From CAYNTS01 sp964400495 (GTDB lineage: Bacteria; Fidelibacterota; Marinisomatia; SCGC-AAA003-L08; D37C17), in the NCBI GenBank assembly GCA_964400495.1, contig CAYNTS010000029.1, positions 1 through 25,472 on the forward strand: 25,472 bases of DNA. Direction: 5' to 3'. Positions 16,322 to 23,868 of the stretch are shown here, piece by piece. Below the pieces are notes generated by a model. It did not search any database, was not told the DNA's origin, and saw only the letters and a list, made by a program, of their open reading frames with translations. The translations under genes and the position numbers were made by a program. The first letter of the stretch is position 1, and every line of letters begins with the position of its first letter.

Positions 16322-17181
16322 TGTGTAAACTCCAAACGAATATCACGACTTTTTACTGCGTGGGTCAGTGCACCAATCGAAATAGCATTTACTCCTGTAT
16401 CCAAATATCCATGAATATTTTCAATTGTAATACCACCTGATGCTTCTACAAAAATACTGTCTCCACCGGGATATTGCCTAATTATTGCAATTGCCTCTTG
16501 AATTTGCTTCGGTGACATGTTGTCCAACAAAAACCCATCAACTCCAGCAGATAGTCCTTCTTTTACTTGTACTAATGTATCTACTTCAAGCTCAATGTGG
16601 AGATTATGATTACTTTGTTTGGACATAGTTACAGCGTTTGCAATACTGCCTGCTGATTTCAAATGATTGTCTTTAATTAATACTCCTGTTGAAAGATTGA
16701 GGCGATGATTATATGCCCCACCACAACACACTGCATATTTCTCAAATTGGCGAAGTCCCGGTGTGGTTTTGCGTGTATCTAAAATTTTAACAGAATAGGG
16801 CTTTGAAAGCTCAGAATACATACGGGCATTGGTTGCAATTCCGCATAAGCGTTGAATTAAATTAAGCATAACACGTTCGTATGATAAAATTGCTCTAGAT
16901 GGGCCAGTAATGGTCCCAATTATATCCCCAGCTTTCACATCGTCGCCATCACTTCTATTTAGATATACTTTGCATCCAACACCAAAACAAAACGGAATCA
17001 CATATTCACCAGCAAACACCATATCTTCAACGGCTTGAATTTCTGCTATAGATTGTGTGCTTTCAGGTATTGTACTTTCAGTTGTTTTATCTCCTTCGGG
17101 CATATCTTCTTGCATAAACATGGTAATATGCTCTCTCACGTATTGCTCATCTAATGTTTTTAGTTGTGGATATACTATCAA
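16318..17181 (-). CDS. nadC: Nicotinate-nucleotide diphosphorylase (carboxylating), TTG start
   Basis: NadC converts quinolinate and PRPP to nicotinate mononucleotide, the step after NadA. The 287-residue length is normal. It starts at TTG 17181, which overlaps the nadA stop as TTGA and has GGAG (17190-17187) five bases upstream; the next ATG would delete conserved N-terminal sequence. Hallmarks are QEDMPEGDKTT near the N-terminus, SYERVMLNLIQRLCGIAT, the PRPP/quinolinate residues in DTRKTTPGLRQFEKYAV, GGAYNHRLNLS, IKDNH, and the barrel strands IELEVDTL, GFLLDNMSP, VEASGGI and ISIGALTH. It lies between nadA and nadB with four-base overlaps on both sides, consistent with tightly coupled production of the three enzymes. 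Confidence 0.96.
   Translation of the reverse strand: MIVYPQLKTLDEQYVREHITMFMQEDMPEGDKTTESTIPESTQSIAEIQAVEDMVFAGEYVIPFCFGVGCKVYLNRSDGDDVKAGDIIGTITGPSRAILSYERVMLNLIQRLCGIATNARMYSELSKPYSVKILDTRKTTPGLRQFEKYAVCCGGAYNHRLNLSTGVLIKDNHLKSAGSIANAVTMSKQSNHNLHIELEVDTLVQVKEGLSAGVDGFLLDNMSPKQIQEAIAIIRQYPGGDSIFVEASGGITIENIHGYLDTGVNAISIGALTHAVKSRDIRLEFTH
16319..16333 (-). promoter_or_regulatory. Ribosome-binding site and CTG start deciding the nadB N-terminus
   Basis: On the minus strand GGAG (16333-16330) is followed by eight bases and CTG (16321-16319), whose last two bases begin the nadC TGA. The in-frame upstream stop is only eight codons before the CTG, and no ATG, GTG or TTG lies between them. The arrangement mirrors the ATGA and TTGA junctions elsewhere in this window. 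Confidence 0.7.
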
Positions 17182-18098
17182 CTTAACTCCAGCATTCGTT
17201 CTAACGGTTTGAGCGCGCGTAATCGCAAATCTTCTGACATAGTAATTTCTGGTGACATGGTTTCAAGGGCGGTTACCATTTTTTCAACAGTATTTAATCG
17301 CATGTGTGGACACTCATTACACGCACATCCGTCATTGTTTGGTAACGGAATAAATGTTTTGGTTGGATTGTCCTTCTGCATTGTATGGATCACGCCGGGT
17401 TCGGTAGCAATAATAAATGTATCAGAATTAGATGTTTTAGCATAATTAATTATAGATGTAGTTGAACCAATATGGTCTGCATATTGTAAAATATTACCAT
17501 CACATTCTGGATGAACCAAAACCTGTGCATTGGGATTTCTCATTTTAAGTTTAACTAATTCTTTCTCAGAAAATATTTCATGCACTTGGCATACACCGTC
17601 CCATAGGGTCATGTTGCGACCTGTTTGCGAATTTATATACCCTCCGAGAAATTTATCAGGGGCAAACAATATTTGCTCATCTTCTGGCAGACTGTTTACA
17701 ATTTTTTCAGCATTGGATGATGTGCAAATAATATCTGACATTGCTTTGACTTCTGCAGAGCAATTTATGTAACTAATAACAGTATGATTGGGGTGTTTTT
17801 TAATCCACTCTTGAAAGTGTTCAGGTGGTGCGCTGTCTGCAAGAGAACACCCTGCATTTAGATCGGGTAAAATTACCCGTTTTGTGGGATTTAATATTTT
17901 GGCAGTTTCACACATAAAGTGCACACCACAGAATAAAATTACATCTGCATCTGTTTTTTGAGCATATTTAGCAAGAGCCAAGCTATCGCCCATAAAATCT
18001 GCTACATCTTGGATATCTGGATCTTGGTAATAATGTGCTAAAATTACCGCATTGCGCTTTTGTTTTATTTGCTCAAGCTGTGTGAAAATATCTGTCAT
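17178..18098 (-). CDS. nadA: Quinolinate synthase A
   Basis: NadA condenses iminoaspartate (from NadB) with dihydroxyacetone phosphate to quinolinate, using an oxygen-sensitive [4Fe-4S] cluster. The 306-residue product is the compact form of the family. It shows ILAHYYQDPDIQDVADFMGDS near the N-terminus (in two adjoining blocks), the cluster cysteines Cys84 (NAGCSLAD) and Cys170 (DGVCQVHE), and the C-terminal CACNECPHM (258-265) holding the third ligand. FAPDKFLGGYI and HPECDGN are also typical. The ATG has AAAGGGG just upstream. It is the first gene of nadA-nadC-nadB, with the promoter expected in the 225-base gap upstream that also contains the porin terminator. Confidence 0.97.
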   Translation of the reverse strand: MTDIFTQLEQIKQKRNAVILAHYYQDPDIQDVADFMGDSLALAKYAQKTDADVILFCGVHFMCETAKILNPTKRVILPDLNAGCSLADSAPPEHFQEWIKKHPNHTVISYINCSAEVKAMSDIICTSSNAEKIVNSLPEDEQILFAPDKFLGGYINSQTGRNMTLWDGVCQVHEIFSEKELVKLKMRNPNAQVLVHPECDGNILQYADHIGSTTSIINYAKTSNSDTFIIATEPGVIHTMQKDNPTKTFIPLPNNDGCACNECPHMRLNTVEKMVTALETMSPEITMSEDLRLRALKPLERMLELS

Positions 18099-18271
18099 AA
18101 CCCCTTTAATTTGTCAAAAAGTAATGGGGTAATTTAGGCAAAACTACTATCAAGTTCATAAAGCCATTTGAACCTGTTAGTTGTGAATTTAGCGTATTTT
18201 GATAAAGTAAGTTGGTTTCTGTTGGTATTCTTTAAAAAAGAAAGGAGCTGTTTTAAAAAACAGGCGCAAAC

Positions 18272-18300
18272 AAAAAAGGGCGGTACAAGACCGCCCTTTT
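18272..18300 (-). terminator. Intrinsic terminator after the porin gene
   Basis: The stem GGGCGGT (18278-18284) and ACCGCCC (18290-18296) has a five-base loop, extended by A/T pairs. On the minus strand a six-T run (18277-18272) follows the stem, so it ends the cytochrome-porin transcript whose last stop is at 18324. A weaker A/T hairpin, CTGTTTT with AAAACAG (18248-18263), lies further downstream. Confidence 0.9.
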
Positions 18301-18323
18301 CTACACATAACAACATTGGAGAC

Positions 18324-19514
18324 TTAGAAGTTTATAATTGTTGCCAAGTAAAACCAAGTACTCGATTCTTCATTTGCATCGTCAGGTGTAAATGTTGAAT
18401 GTACAAATTGGAATTTAACATTGTCATTGTATTTTTTATTTAATACGATGTCAATTTCATTACCTAGATCTGTTTTCCCATCATCATCTGTATCAATATC
18501 ATTTTGGAAAATGTGATATGCTAGTTTTCCGCTAAAACCAGCAAATTTACCAGATACTTTAAAATGTGTATCAATTAAACCGGTACCTGCGTCAGTCTTT
18601 GCTGCACCAGTCCAAAGGTATTGATCCATTAAACCATAATATTTATGGTTTGTACCATAACCATTAAAGAAAGTACCTTGTTTATCCTCGTCTGCACCAC
18701 TTAAATAATCATATCCACCAGAGATTTTATAATCACCATGTTTATATGTTAGGTTTAATCCCATCATGGTTGAGGTAACATCACCTACTTTTTGTAAAGC
18801 ATATTCAGTTTCATGACTTAAACCACCAAAGATTTTACCTTTTGCATACACACCCATTGTAGCTCTTTTTTTATCATCTAGATCTTTGTCAAGATAAGAA
18901 AATGCTTGAGCTGTGTAGCCGTCAAATTTAAAATTAGCATATAAACCTGTAAGATAAATATCTTCAGGACTATTGGCATCATCTGTTTCTACTACATTTT
19001 TTGTTTTTAAATTAAAAAAATCTACATCTACTAAGTCATGATGATATGTTGCAGTAAAACCATCAAAACTTCGACCGATAAAATGCCACCCAACCGCACC
19101 GATGAGGCGTTGTGGACCATACGATACTTCATAACGACCTAATTTTAAATCAAGATTGTTAATAAACAAATCCGTTAATTGCACATATCCTTGATGTAAA
19201 TCAAAACCAGCAGCAGAACCATCTAACAATGTTGCCAAATGTGGTTTTGTTGAATCACCATAAACTTCACTTCCAGTAATTCGTGAATCTTGTAATTGAA
19301 CCATTACTTTTACATCATACGATGGTTGAAAGACAGCATTTAAACGGGTTTGTAGATATGAAGTGTTACCTTGAGTTGTTGTATCTGTCCAAACTCTTTC
19401 ATCCATTTCGTATCTATATAGTAGTTTGCCTGAAAATTTTACATTATCAATTGCAAACAATGTGCTTGAAAAACCAAGCGTTAGTATCATTCCAATAATA
19501 GTAGCTTTTTTCAC
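18324..19514 (-). CDS. Outer-membrane porin, alginate-export-like family
   Basis: The 396-residue product starts at GTG 19514, seven bases after AAGGAG. A signal peptide (MKKATIIGMILTLGFSSTLFA) precedes beta-strand-rich sequence. The N-terminal barrel signature FSGKLLYRYEMDER, then TSYLQTRLNAVFQPSYDVKVMV, the strand LDLKLGRYEVSYGPQRLIG, and FDGFTATYHHD resemble the alginate-export (PF13372-type) porins. The last residues TWFYLATIINF end in Phe as expected for barrel assembly by BAM. Despite the family name, substrates are diverse. Being co-transcribed after an octaheme cytochrome, it may admit small N-compounds or anions or serve in redox exchange, but this is inference. A terminator closes the unit. 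Confidence 0.8.
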   Translation of the reverse strand: MKKATIIGMILTLGFSSTLFAIDNVKFSGKLLYRYEMDERVWTDTTTQGNTSYLQTRLNAVFQPSYDVKVMVQLQDSRITGSEVYGDSTKPHLATLLDGSAAGFDLHQGYVQLTDLFINNLDLKLGRYEVSYGPQRLIGAVGWHFIGRSFDGFTATYHHDLVDVDFFNLKTKNVVETDDANSPEDIYLTGLYANFKFDGYTAQAFSYLDKDLDDKKRATMGVYAKGKIFGGLSHETEYALQKVGDVTSTMMGLNLTYKHGDYKISGGYDYLSGADEDKQGTFFNGYGTNHKYYGLMDQYLWTGAAKTDAGTGLIDTHFKVSGKFAGFSGKLAYHIFQNDIDTDDDGKTDLGNEIDIVLNKKYNDNVKFQFVHSTFTPDDANEESSTWFYLATIINF

Positions 19515-19554
19515 TACGATTCTCCTTTTGTTGTTTTCTGTTAAGTGGACAACA

Positions 19555-19572
19555 GGGTGCCGTTTAGCACCC
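19555..19572 (-). promoter_or_regulatory. Intercistronic hairpin between cytochrome and porin genes
   Basis: GGGTGC (19555-19560) pairs with GCACCC (19567-19572) around a six-base loop in the 77-base gap. No T-run of terminator quality follows on the minus strand, so it looks more like an mRNA-processing or stability element, or a weak attenuator setting the cytochrome:porin ratio. Confidence 0.5.
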
Positions 19573-19591
19573 CACTCTTTCCATGTTGTTT

Positions 19592-21052
19592 TTATTTATA
19601 ACGTGCTTTAAACTCTTCAGACGCTTTTTTACGTCGTGCTTTTTCAGCAGGATCCATTTTACCCAAGTACCATTCATGATCTGTACTATTTAGGGTTTTA
19701 TCCAATACAAGTTGTAATTGCTTAGCAGCTTCTACTTTTGTATTATCACCAGAATGCATACCGCGTTCAATAAGCTCTTCTATTTCTGGTATATACTTTG
19801 AATAGAAGTGTTTTGCAAGGTCATAGGTGCCGTGCCAGTGTGTGTAGTCTGGTGCCATCATAGATGCGGCGTGTCGTGCTCTACGACCTTCGTGGTGCCA
19901 AAGTTCAAACCATGTGAAATCAATTGGTTCTGCAAATTTAATTTTATTGCCATCAGCATCTTTTTTCATGAGTGGTTTTGCTGCATTGTAAAGTGCAAGT
20001 CCGGGTTTTGCATATTTTTCAACATACAAATCAATCAAACCTTCATATTGAATAAAGAAATTATCTGTGAAGTTTCCATTGTGGCACGCAACACATACAT
20101 CTTCCATGTTTTCTCGTCGAGTGTCTGCATGAATATTAGCAGATTCAAGACCCCATTTTTTATCTGTTTCATGGGCAAGTTTAGAAATTGGAGGTCTGTT
20201 GTTCCATTTAATTCTTAAACCAACATTATGTGTAATAGGTTGGTTAGGTGTTGCAGACATGTGGCAAGTTGCACATGTTGGAGCAGAATAATAATCTTCA
20301 CCAACTACCCATTTAGAAGATTCTAAATTCATATCATCAATATTTGCTCTAAAGTTGATACCGTGTTTAGATTCGTTATAAACTTCTAATTGTGGGTGGT
20401 CTGGACCCATGTGGCATTTACCACAGTTTTCTGGGTTGCGGGCTTGTGCTACAGAAAATTCATGTCGTTGGTGACATGCTGAGCAAGATCCTTCAGAACC
20501 GTCAGGATTAACACGACCAATACCAGTGTTGGGCCATGTTGCAGGGTCTAAAGAGCCATCGTCTAATACTTTAACAGCAGAACCGTGACATTGCCAGCAA
20601 CCATTTACAGCAGCAGCAGAGTTGCCGTGTGGAAAACCAGGAGTTACCAAACCCCGATTACCCTCAACCACTTCAGCAAGAACGTTATCAAGTGAACCCA
20701 TGATTCGCCCAGCTTTTGAGTGATGAGAATTTGCAAATTCTTCTACTTCGGTTTTGTGGCATCGTGCACAATCATTTGGTGATACAATTACAGAGATTGT
20801 ATAGCCTTCGTGTTCAAATGCGTCTACATCAGATTCGTTTGCCATGTGACATTCATAACAACCAACATTTGCACCATAATGCTTACTTTTACCCCACTGT
20901 TGATACAAACTTACGTTATCATCTTTGTGGCATTCAATACATTCGGCTGTTGCTTCTGTCATTTCAGATGGAATTGTTCTATCAGCTAATACCATCGAAA
21001 CCATAGTAGCAGATGTTAAAGCAATCCCAATTATTTTCATCCAGTTTTTCAT
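19592..21052 (-). CDS. Octaheme c-type cytochrome, hydroxylamine oxidoreductase-like
   Basis: The 486-residue product has a signal peptide (about 1-23) and exactly eight CXXCH heme sites, with first Cys at 38, 65, 95, 152, 190, 210, 260 and 320. Spacing and the C-terminal signature HHEGRRARHAASMM followed by APDYTHWHGTYDL (386-412) are those of the HAO family. HAO oxidises hydroxylamine; the related epsilon-proteobacterial Hao enzymes, without the Tyr-heme crosslink, reduce nitrite or hydroxylamine. Tyr403 or Tyr410 could correspond to the crosslinking Tyr of HAO, so direction is open. Heme 4 (CWQCH) is the expected catalytic site. GGAG lies five bases before the ATG. No NapC/NrfH-type quinol partner is in the window; the following gene is a porin. 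Probably a periplasmic N-oxide/N-redox enzyme. Confidence 0.87.
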   Translation of the reverse strand: MKNWMKIIGIALTSATMVSMVLADRTIPSEMTEATAECIECHKDDNVSLYQQWGKSKHYGANVGCYECHMANESDVDAFEHEGYTISVIVSPNDCARCHKTEVEEFANSHHSKAGRIMGSLDNVLAEVVEGNRGLVTPGFPHGNSAAAVNGCWQCHGSAVKVLDDGSLDPATWPNTGIGRVNPDGSEGSCSACHQRHEFSVAQARNPENCGKCHMGPDHPQLEVYNESKHGINFRANIDDMNLESSKWVVGEDYYSAPTCATCHMSATPNQPITHNVGLRIKWNNRPPISKLAHETDKKWGLESANIHADTRRENMEDVCVACHNGNFTDNFFIQYEGLIDLYVEKYAKPGLALYNAAKPLMKKDADGNKIKFAEPIDFTWFELWHHEGRRARHAASMMAPDYTHWHGTYDLAKHFYSKYIPEIEELIERGMHSGDNTKVEAAKQLQLVLDKTLNSTDHEWYLGKMDPAEKARRKKASEEFKARYK

Positions 21053-21084
21053 TTCTTCTCCAGTGTTATTTATAAATTGCCAAC

Positions 21085-21106
21085 ATATTGATATTTATAC
21101 CAATAT
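21085..21106. promoter_or_regulatory. AT-rich inverted repeat upstream of the cytochrome gene (proximal)
   Basis: ATATTG (21085-21090) and CAATAT (21101-21106) are exact complements around ten bases. The element lies 32 bases upstream of the cytochrome ATG on its coding strand. In such AT-rich sequence chance dyads are common, so this is a weak candidate operator. Confidence 0.25.
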
Positions 21107-21135
21107 ATCTATAATTATAATTTAAACATATTGTT

Positions 21136-21163
21136 TTATGATATAAAAGTCATAATATCATAA
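21136..21163. promoter_or_regulatory. AT-rich inverted repeat upstream of the cytochrome gene (distal)
   Basis: TTATGATAT (21136-21144) and ATATCATAA (21155-21163) are perfect nine-base arms around a ten-base spacer, the same spacer length as the proximal dyad 51 bases away. It lies between the peptidase stop (21201) and the cytochrome start, where the promoter of the cytochrome-porin unit must be. Function is unproven. Confidence 0.3.
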
Positions 21164-21200
21164 ATTCATAAATATTTTTATATTGTCGACGAGAAAAAAT

Positions 21201-22913
21201 TTATTTTTTTACTGGAGTGATGTTTTTGTGCACTTTTTCGTTATTTCTAAGGATTTCTACCACTGTTTCTTTGCCAATTTTCAATTCATTCAATGCAAAC
21301 ATATAGTCATAAATGCTATGAATCTCAACTCCTCCGAGAGACATGATAATATCATTTTTTTGCAATCCAACCATTTCTGCAGGGCTATTAGCAGATACAC
21401 CTTTGATTCGCATTCCATCTCCATTAAATGTATAGTCTGGAATTGTACCGAGTTTTACTGAACTTCTTTTGCCGGATTGCATTCTTGGATTAATTTTCTT
21501 AAATGTAATTTTTTGTTCAGCAGAAGAAGATGCAAATAATAGTTCGTTCACAAATTCTGTTACCTGCAATAGGCCGTTAGAATTAATTTTTTCAATATCA
21601 TCCGATGGTTTATGATAATCTTCATGTGCTCCTGTAAACACGAATAGCGAAGGTACATCTTCTAAAATAAACGATTGGTGGTCACTTGCTCCAAATCCTT
21701 CATTATCAACCACAATATTTAAATTATAGGGTGTAATTTCTTCGATGATTGATTTCCACTCAATAGCAGTGCCAACTGCACCCAAAACTAAAGTTTGATT
21801 TTCCATTCTTCCAATCATGTCCAAATTTATCATTGCTTTTAATTGGTTTTTGGGGAAGGGTAAGTTTTCTGCCAAATATGAAGAGCCAATTAGCCCCTGT
21901 TCTTCTGCCCCAAACGCAACAAACAAAATATTACAATCTAAAATTGGTTGGGTTCTACCAAGAAATTCTGCAATTTCAAGTATTGCTGAAACTCCCGAGG
22001 CATTATCGTCTGCACCATTGTGAACATCATGAATTTCGGGTGCAGAGGAACCACTTCCTTGCCCACCATAACCTAGATGGTCCATGTGTGCACCTAAAAT
22101 AATATATTCTTTTTTTAGTGAATTATTATAAATACCTAACACATTATGAGATGTTTTCTTTGTCGAGTTCATTTTTACAGATATTGTGGAAGTAATGTTC
22201 GTTTCAAAACTATGCGGTTCATGAGGATTCTGTTTCATTGTTTGGATAAGATTAGGCAGAAGAATTCCTTTGGTAAATCCAAGTGATTTGGCTTTTGAAA
22301 ATGATATAATTGCAGAAGGAATGCCTACATTATCAAACATTTTTTGTTTCATTGAAGTATATTTTTCAAGCGAGGTATTTTCGTTTGCAATAAACAATAC
22401 AGCTGAGGCTCCGTGTTCTCTGGCATTCATTGCTTTCTTTCGCAAGGGCCAGTTTTCTTCATTTGGTTCACCAGCCAATACAAAAGCTATATTCCCCTCA
22501 ATGTTCACATTTTCATATTCATCAAAATTATATGTTTGTTCTGTAATACCGTTTCCAACAAATCCTATGTTTCCGGTGACAGTGTCTGTTGATGAAAAAC
22601 TCAAAAATTCGAAATTGTTTTCCAGTGCAATATTATCTACAATTATATTCGACCCTTCTGCTGCTGTTGATCCTGAAGTAAATTCAAATGGTTGGAGACA
22701 GGAATTGTTAAAATTGCCCAAACCATTTTGCTCAAATAAATGTGAAATTTTTTCTGCTGTTATAAATTCGTCTTTTGTTCCTGCAAGCCGACCATTCAAT
22801 TTGTCATCAGCCAGCCATCCAATATGAAACATTAAATCTTGCTCTGTAATTTCATTTGTTGTTTGGTGTGTGCAACCAATAAAAAACAGGAAAAAACATA
22901 TAATTATTTTCAT
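21201..22913 (-). CDS. M28-family metallopeptidase lipoprotein with PDZ domain
   Basis: The 570-residue product is a probable periplasmic or outer-membrane aminopeptidase. The lipobox is short but clear (FFLFFIGC, Cys14). A PA-like insert (about 90-245) precedes the M28 catalytic domain, whose five zinc ligands are all visible: His276 (AHMDH), Asp302 (NGADDNASG), Glu338 beside the general-base Glu337 (GAEEQG), Asp365 (NLDMIGR) and His434 (DYHKPSD). A C-terminal PDZ domain (about 485-568; MRIKGVSANSPAEMVGLQKN) may recruit substrate or control access. The ATG overlaps the preceding gene's stop (ATGA), so it is the second gene of a two-gene unit. Substrate and role are otherwise unknown, with peptide scavenging most likely. 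Confidence 0.92.
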   Translation of the reverse strand: MKIIICFFLFFIGCTHQTTNEITEQDLMFHIGWLADDKLNGRLAGTKDEFITAEKISHLFEQNGLGNFNNSCLQPFEFTSGSTAAEGSNIIVDNIALENNFEFLSFSSTDTVTGNIGFVGNGITEQTYNFDEYENVNIEGNIAFVLAGEPNEENWPLRKKAMNAREHGASAVLFIANENTSLEKYTSMKQKMFDNVGIPSAIISFSKAKSLGFTKGILLPNLIQTMKQNPHEPHSFETNITSTISVKMNSTKKTSHNVLGIYNNSLKKEYIILGAHMDHLGYGGQGSGSSAPEIHDVHNGADDNASGVSAILEIAEFLGRTQPILDCNILFVAFGAEEQGLIGSSYLAENLPFPKNQLKAMINLDMIGRMENQTLVLGAVGTAIEWKSIIEEITPYNLNIVVDNEGFGASDHQSFILEDVPSLFVFTGAHEDYHKPSDDIEKINSNGLLQVTEFVNELLFASSSAEQKITFKKINPRMQSGKRSSVKLGTIPDYTFNGDGMRIKGVSANSPAEMVGLQKNDIIMSLGGVEIHSIYDYMFALNELKIGKETVVEILRNNEKVHKNITPVKK

Positions 22914-23734
22914 TTATTATTATCCTTTATTAATGCGGGATCATCTGTAAACACACCATCAATTTTGTATTGGTTCACTGTTTGCAATTGTGTGTCTGAA
23001 TTAACAGTAAAAGCATACACTTTCATTCCCTTGTTCTTTGCCCACTCAACTTGCTTCTTGGTAACAAAATTAATATCGGGATTAAATGTGTCCGGTTTGC
23101 AATAATATGCCCAATAGTGTGGAAATAGCCATCGGGGAACATCCTCTAAACTCCATAAATAACCTGTTTTGAGTTTTGGGGATAATTTCTTTATTTTTTT
23201 CAAAACCAATGGATTAAAACTCGAAATTAGTGTGCGTGACCCTAACTTAAATGTTTTGACTGCATCCAGAACATCTTGCTCAATTCCATTGCAAAATAAT
23301 TGTTTTGACTTGATTTCAATATTTACAAACGATTCTGGTGGTAACAATTCAAGCACTTCTTTGAGTATAGGAATATAAAAATCACTATTTTGTGTTTTAT
23401 TGTACGCTTTTAAACTAATGGATTTAATTTCAGAATATAGTAATTGAGAAATTTGCTTTTCAATTCCAAGAGAAGATAAATCAAAGTCATGAAAGACAAC
23501 TAGTTTTTTATCCAAAGACCATTGAACATCAAGCTCAATTCCATCAACACCATAGGCAATTGCTTCTTTAAAAGAGGGTAGTGTGTTTTCTGTATTTTTT
23601 GCAGGATATCCTCTATGACCCCAGATTACCAGCCTATTTTTGCTTGCGATTTCTTTTGGGAATGGAGTCCATTGTAAAAACTTCCACAAAAATACACAAA
23701 GAGCAACAATTGTTATGAGTAAATAAAATAACAT
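22910..23734 (-). CDS. Membrane-anchored glycerophosphodiester phosphodiesterase-like protein
   Basis: GDPD enzymes split glycerophosphodiesters to glycerol-3-phosphate and an alcohol in a metal-dependent TIM barrel. From ATG 23734 the product has 274 residues; a TTG at 23770 would add 12, and neither has a ribosome-binding site. An N-terminal membrane helix (MLFYLLITIVALCVFLWKFL) suggests anchoring with the catalytic domain outside the cytoplasm. The active-site motif is GHRGYPAKNTENT (His40, Arg41), with metal ligands in IELDVQ (Glu67, Asp69) and the second catalytic His in VVFHD (His82). NIEIKSK and VFTDDPALI complete the signature. It is the first gene of a unit with the M28 peptidase lipoprotein and lies divergent from dnaA. 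Phospholipid head-group scavenging is the likely role. Confidence 0.9.
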   Translation of the reverse strand: MLFYLLITIVALCVFLWKFLQWTPFPKEIASKNRLVIWGHRGYPAKNTENTLPSFKEAIAYGVDGIELDVQWSLDKKLVVFHDFDLSSLGIEKQISQLLYSEIKSISLKAYNKTQNSDFYIPILKEVLELLPPESFVNIEIKSKQLFCNGIEQDVLDAVKTFKLGSRTLISSFNPLVLKKIKKLSPKLKTGYLWSLEDVPRWLFPHYWAYYCKPDTFNPDINFVTKKQVEWAKNKGMKVYAFTVNSDTQLQTVNQYKIDGVFTDDPALIKDNNK

Positions 23735-23831
23735 AATAGAAGTAAAATTTACAACATCAACAATACACAATTAACATCTAAAGAACTTGTTTTATACTAT
23801 TTAGTCATACGAATTTTACGGTATCAAAATT

Positions 23832-23840
23832 TGTGTATAA
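23832..23840 (-). promoter_or_regulatory. DnaA box (TTATACACA)
   Basis: The minus strand reads TTATACACA, an exact match to the TTATNCACA consensus, 28 bases before the preferred dnaA start. DnaA boxes here commonly serve autoregulation and may belong to an origin. Confidence 0.65.
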
Positions 23841-23843
23841 GTA

Positions 23844-23852
23844 TGTGAATAT
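23844..23852 (-). promoter_or_regulatory. Near-consensus DnaA box (ATATTCACA)
   Basis: This site matches TTATNCACA at eight of nine positions, has the same orientation as the box at 23832, and starts 12 bases from it. Two boxes in phase suggest cooperative DnaA binding in the dnaA leader. Confidence 0.5.
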
Positions 23853-23868
23853 GTTAAAAAGGAAAGAA

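Noticed and set aside
18134..18398. Short frames on both strands between nadA and the porin gene
   Set aside because: They overlap the terminator hairpin and porin 3' end and show no protein-like features.
21164..21200. A/T-only hairpin after the M28 peptidase stop
   Set aside because: The A-run/T-run pairing has no G/C in the stem; it may help termination but I cannot support a terminator call.
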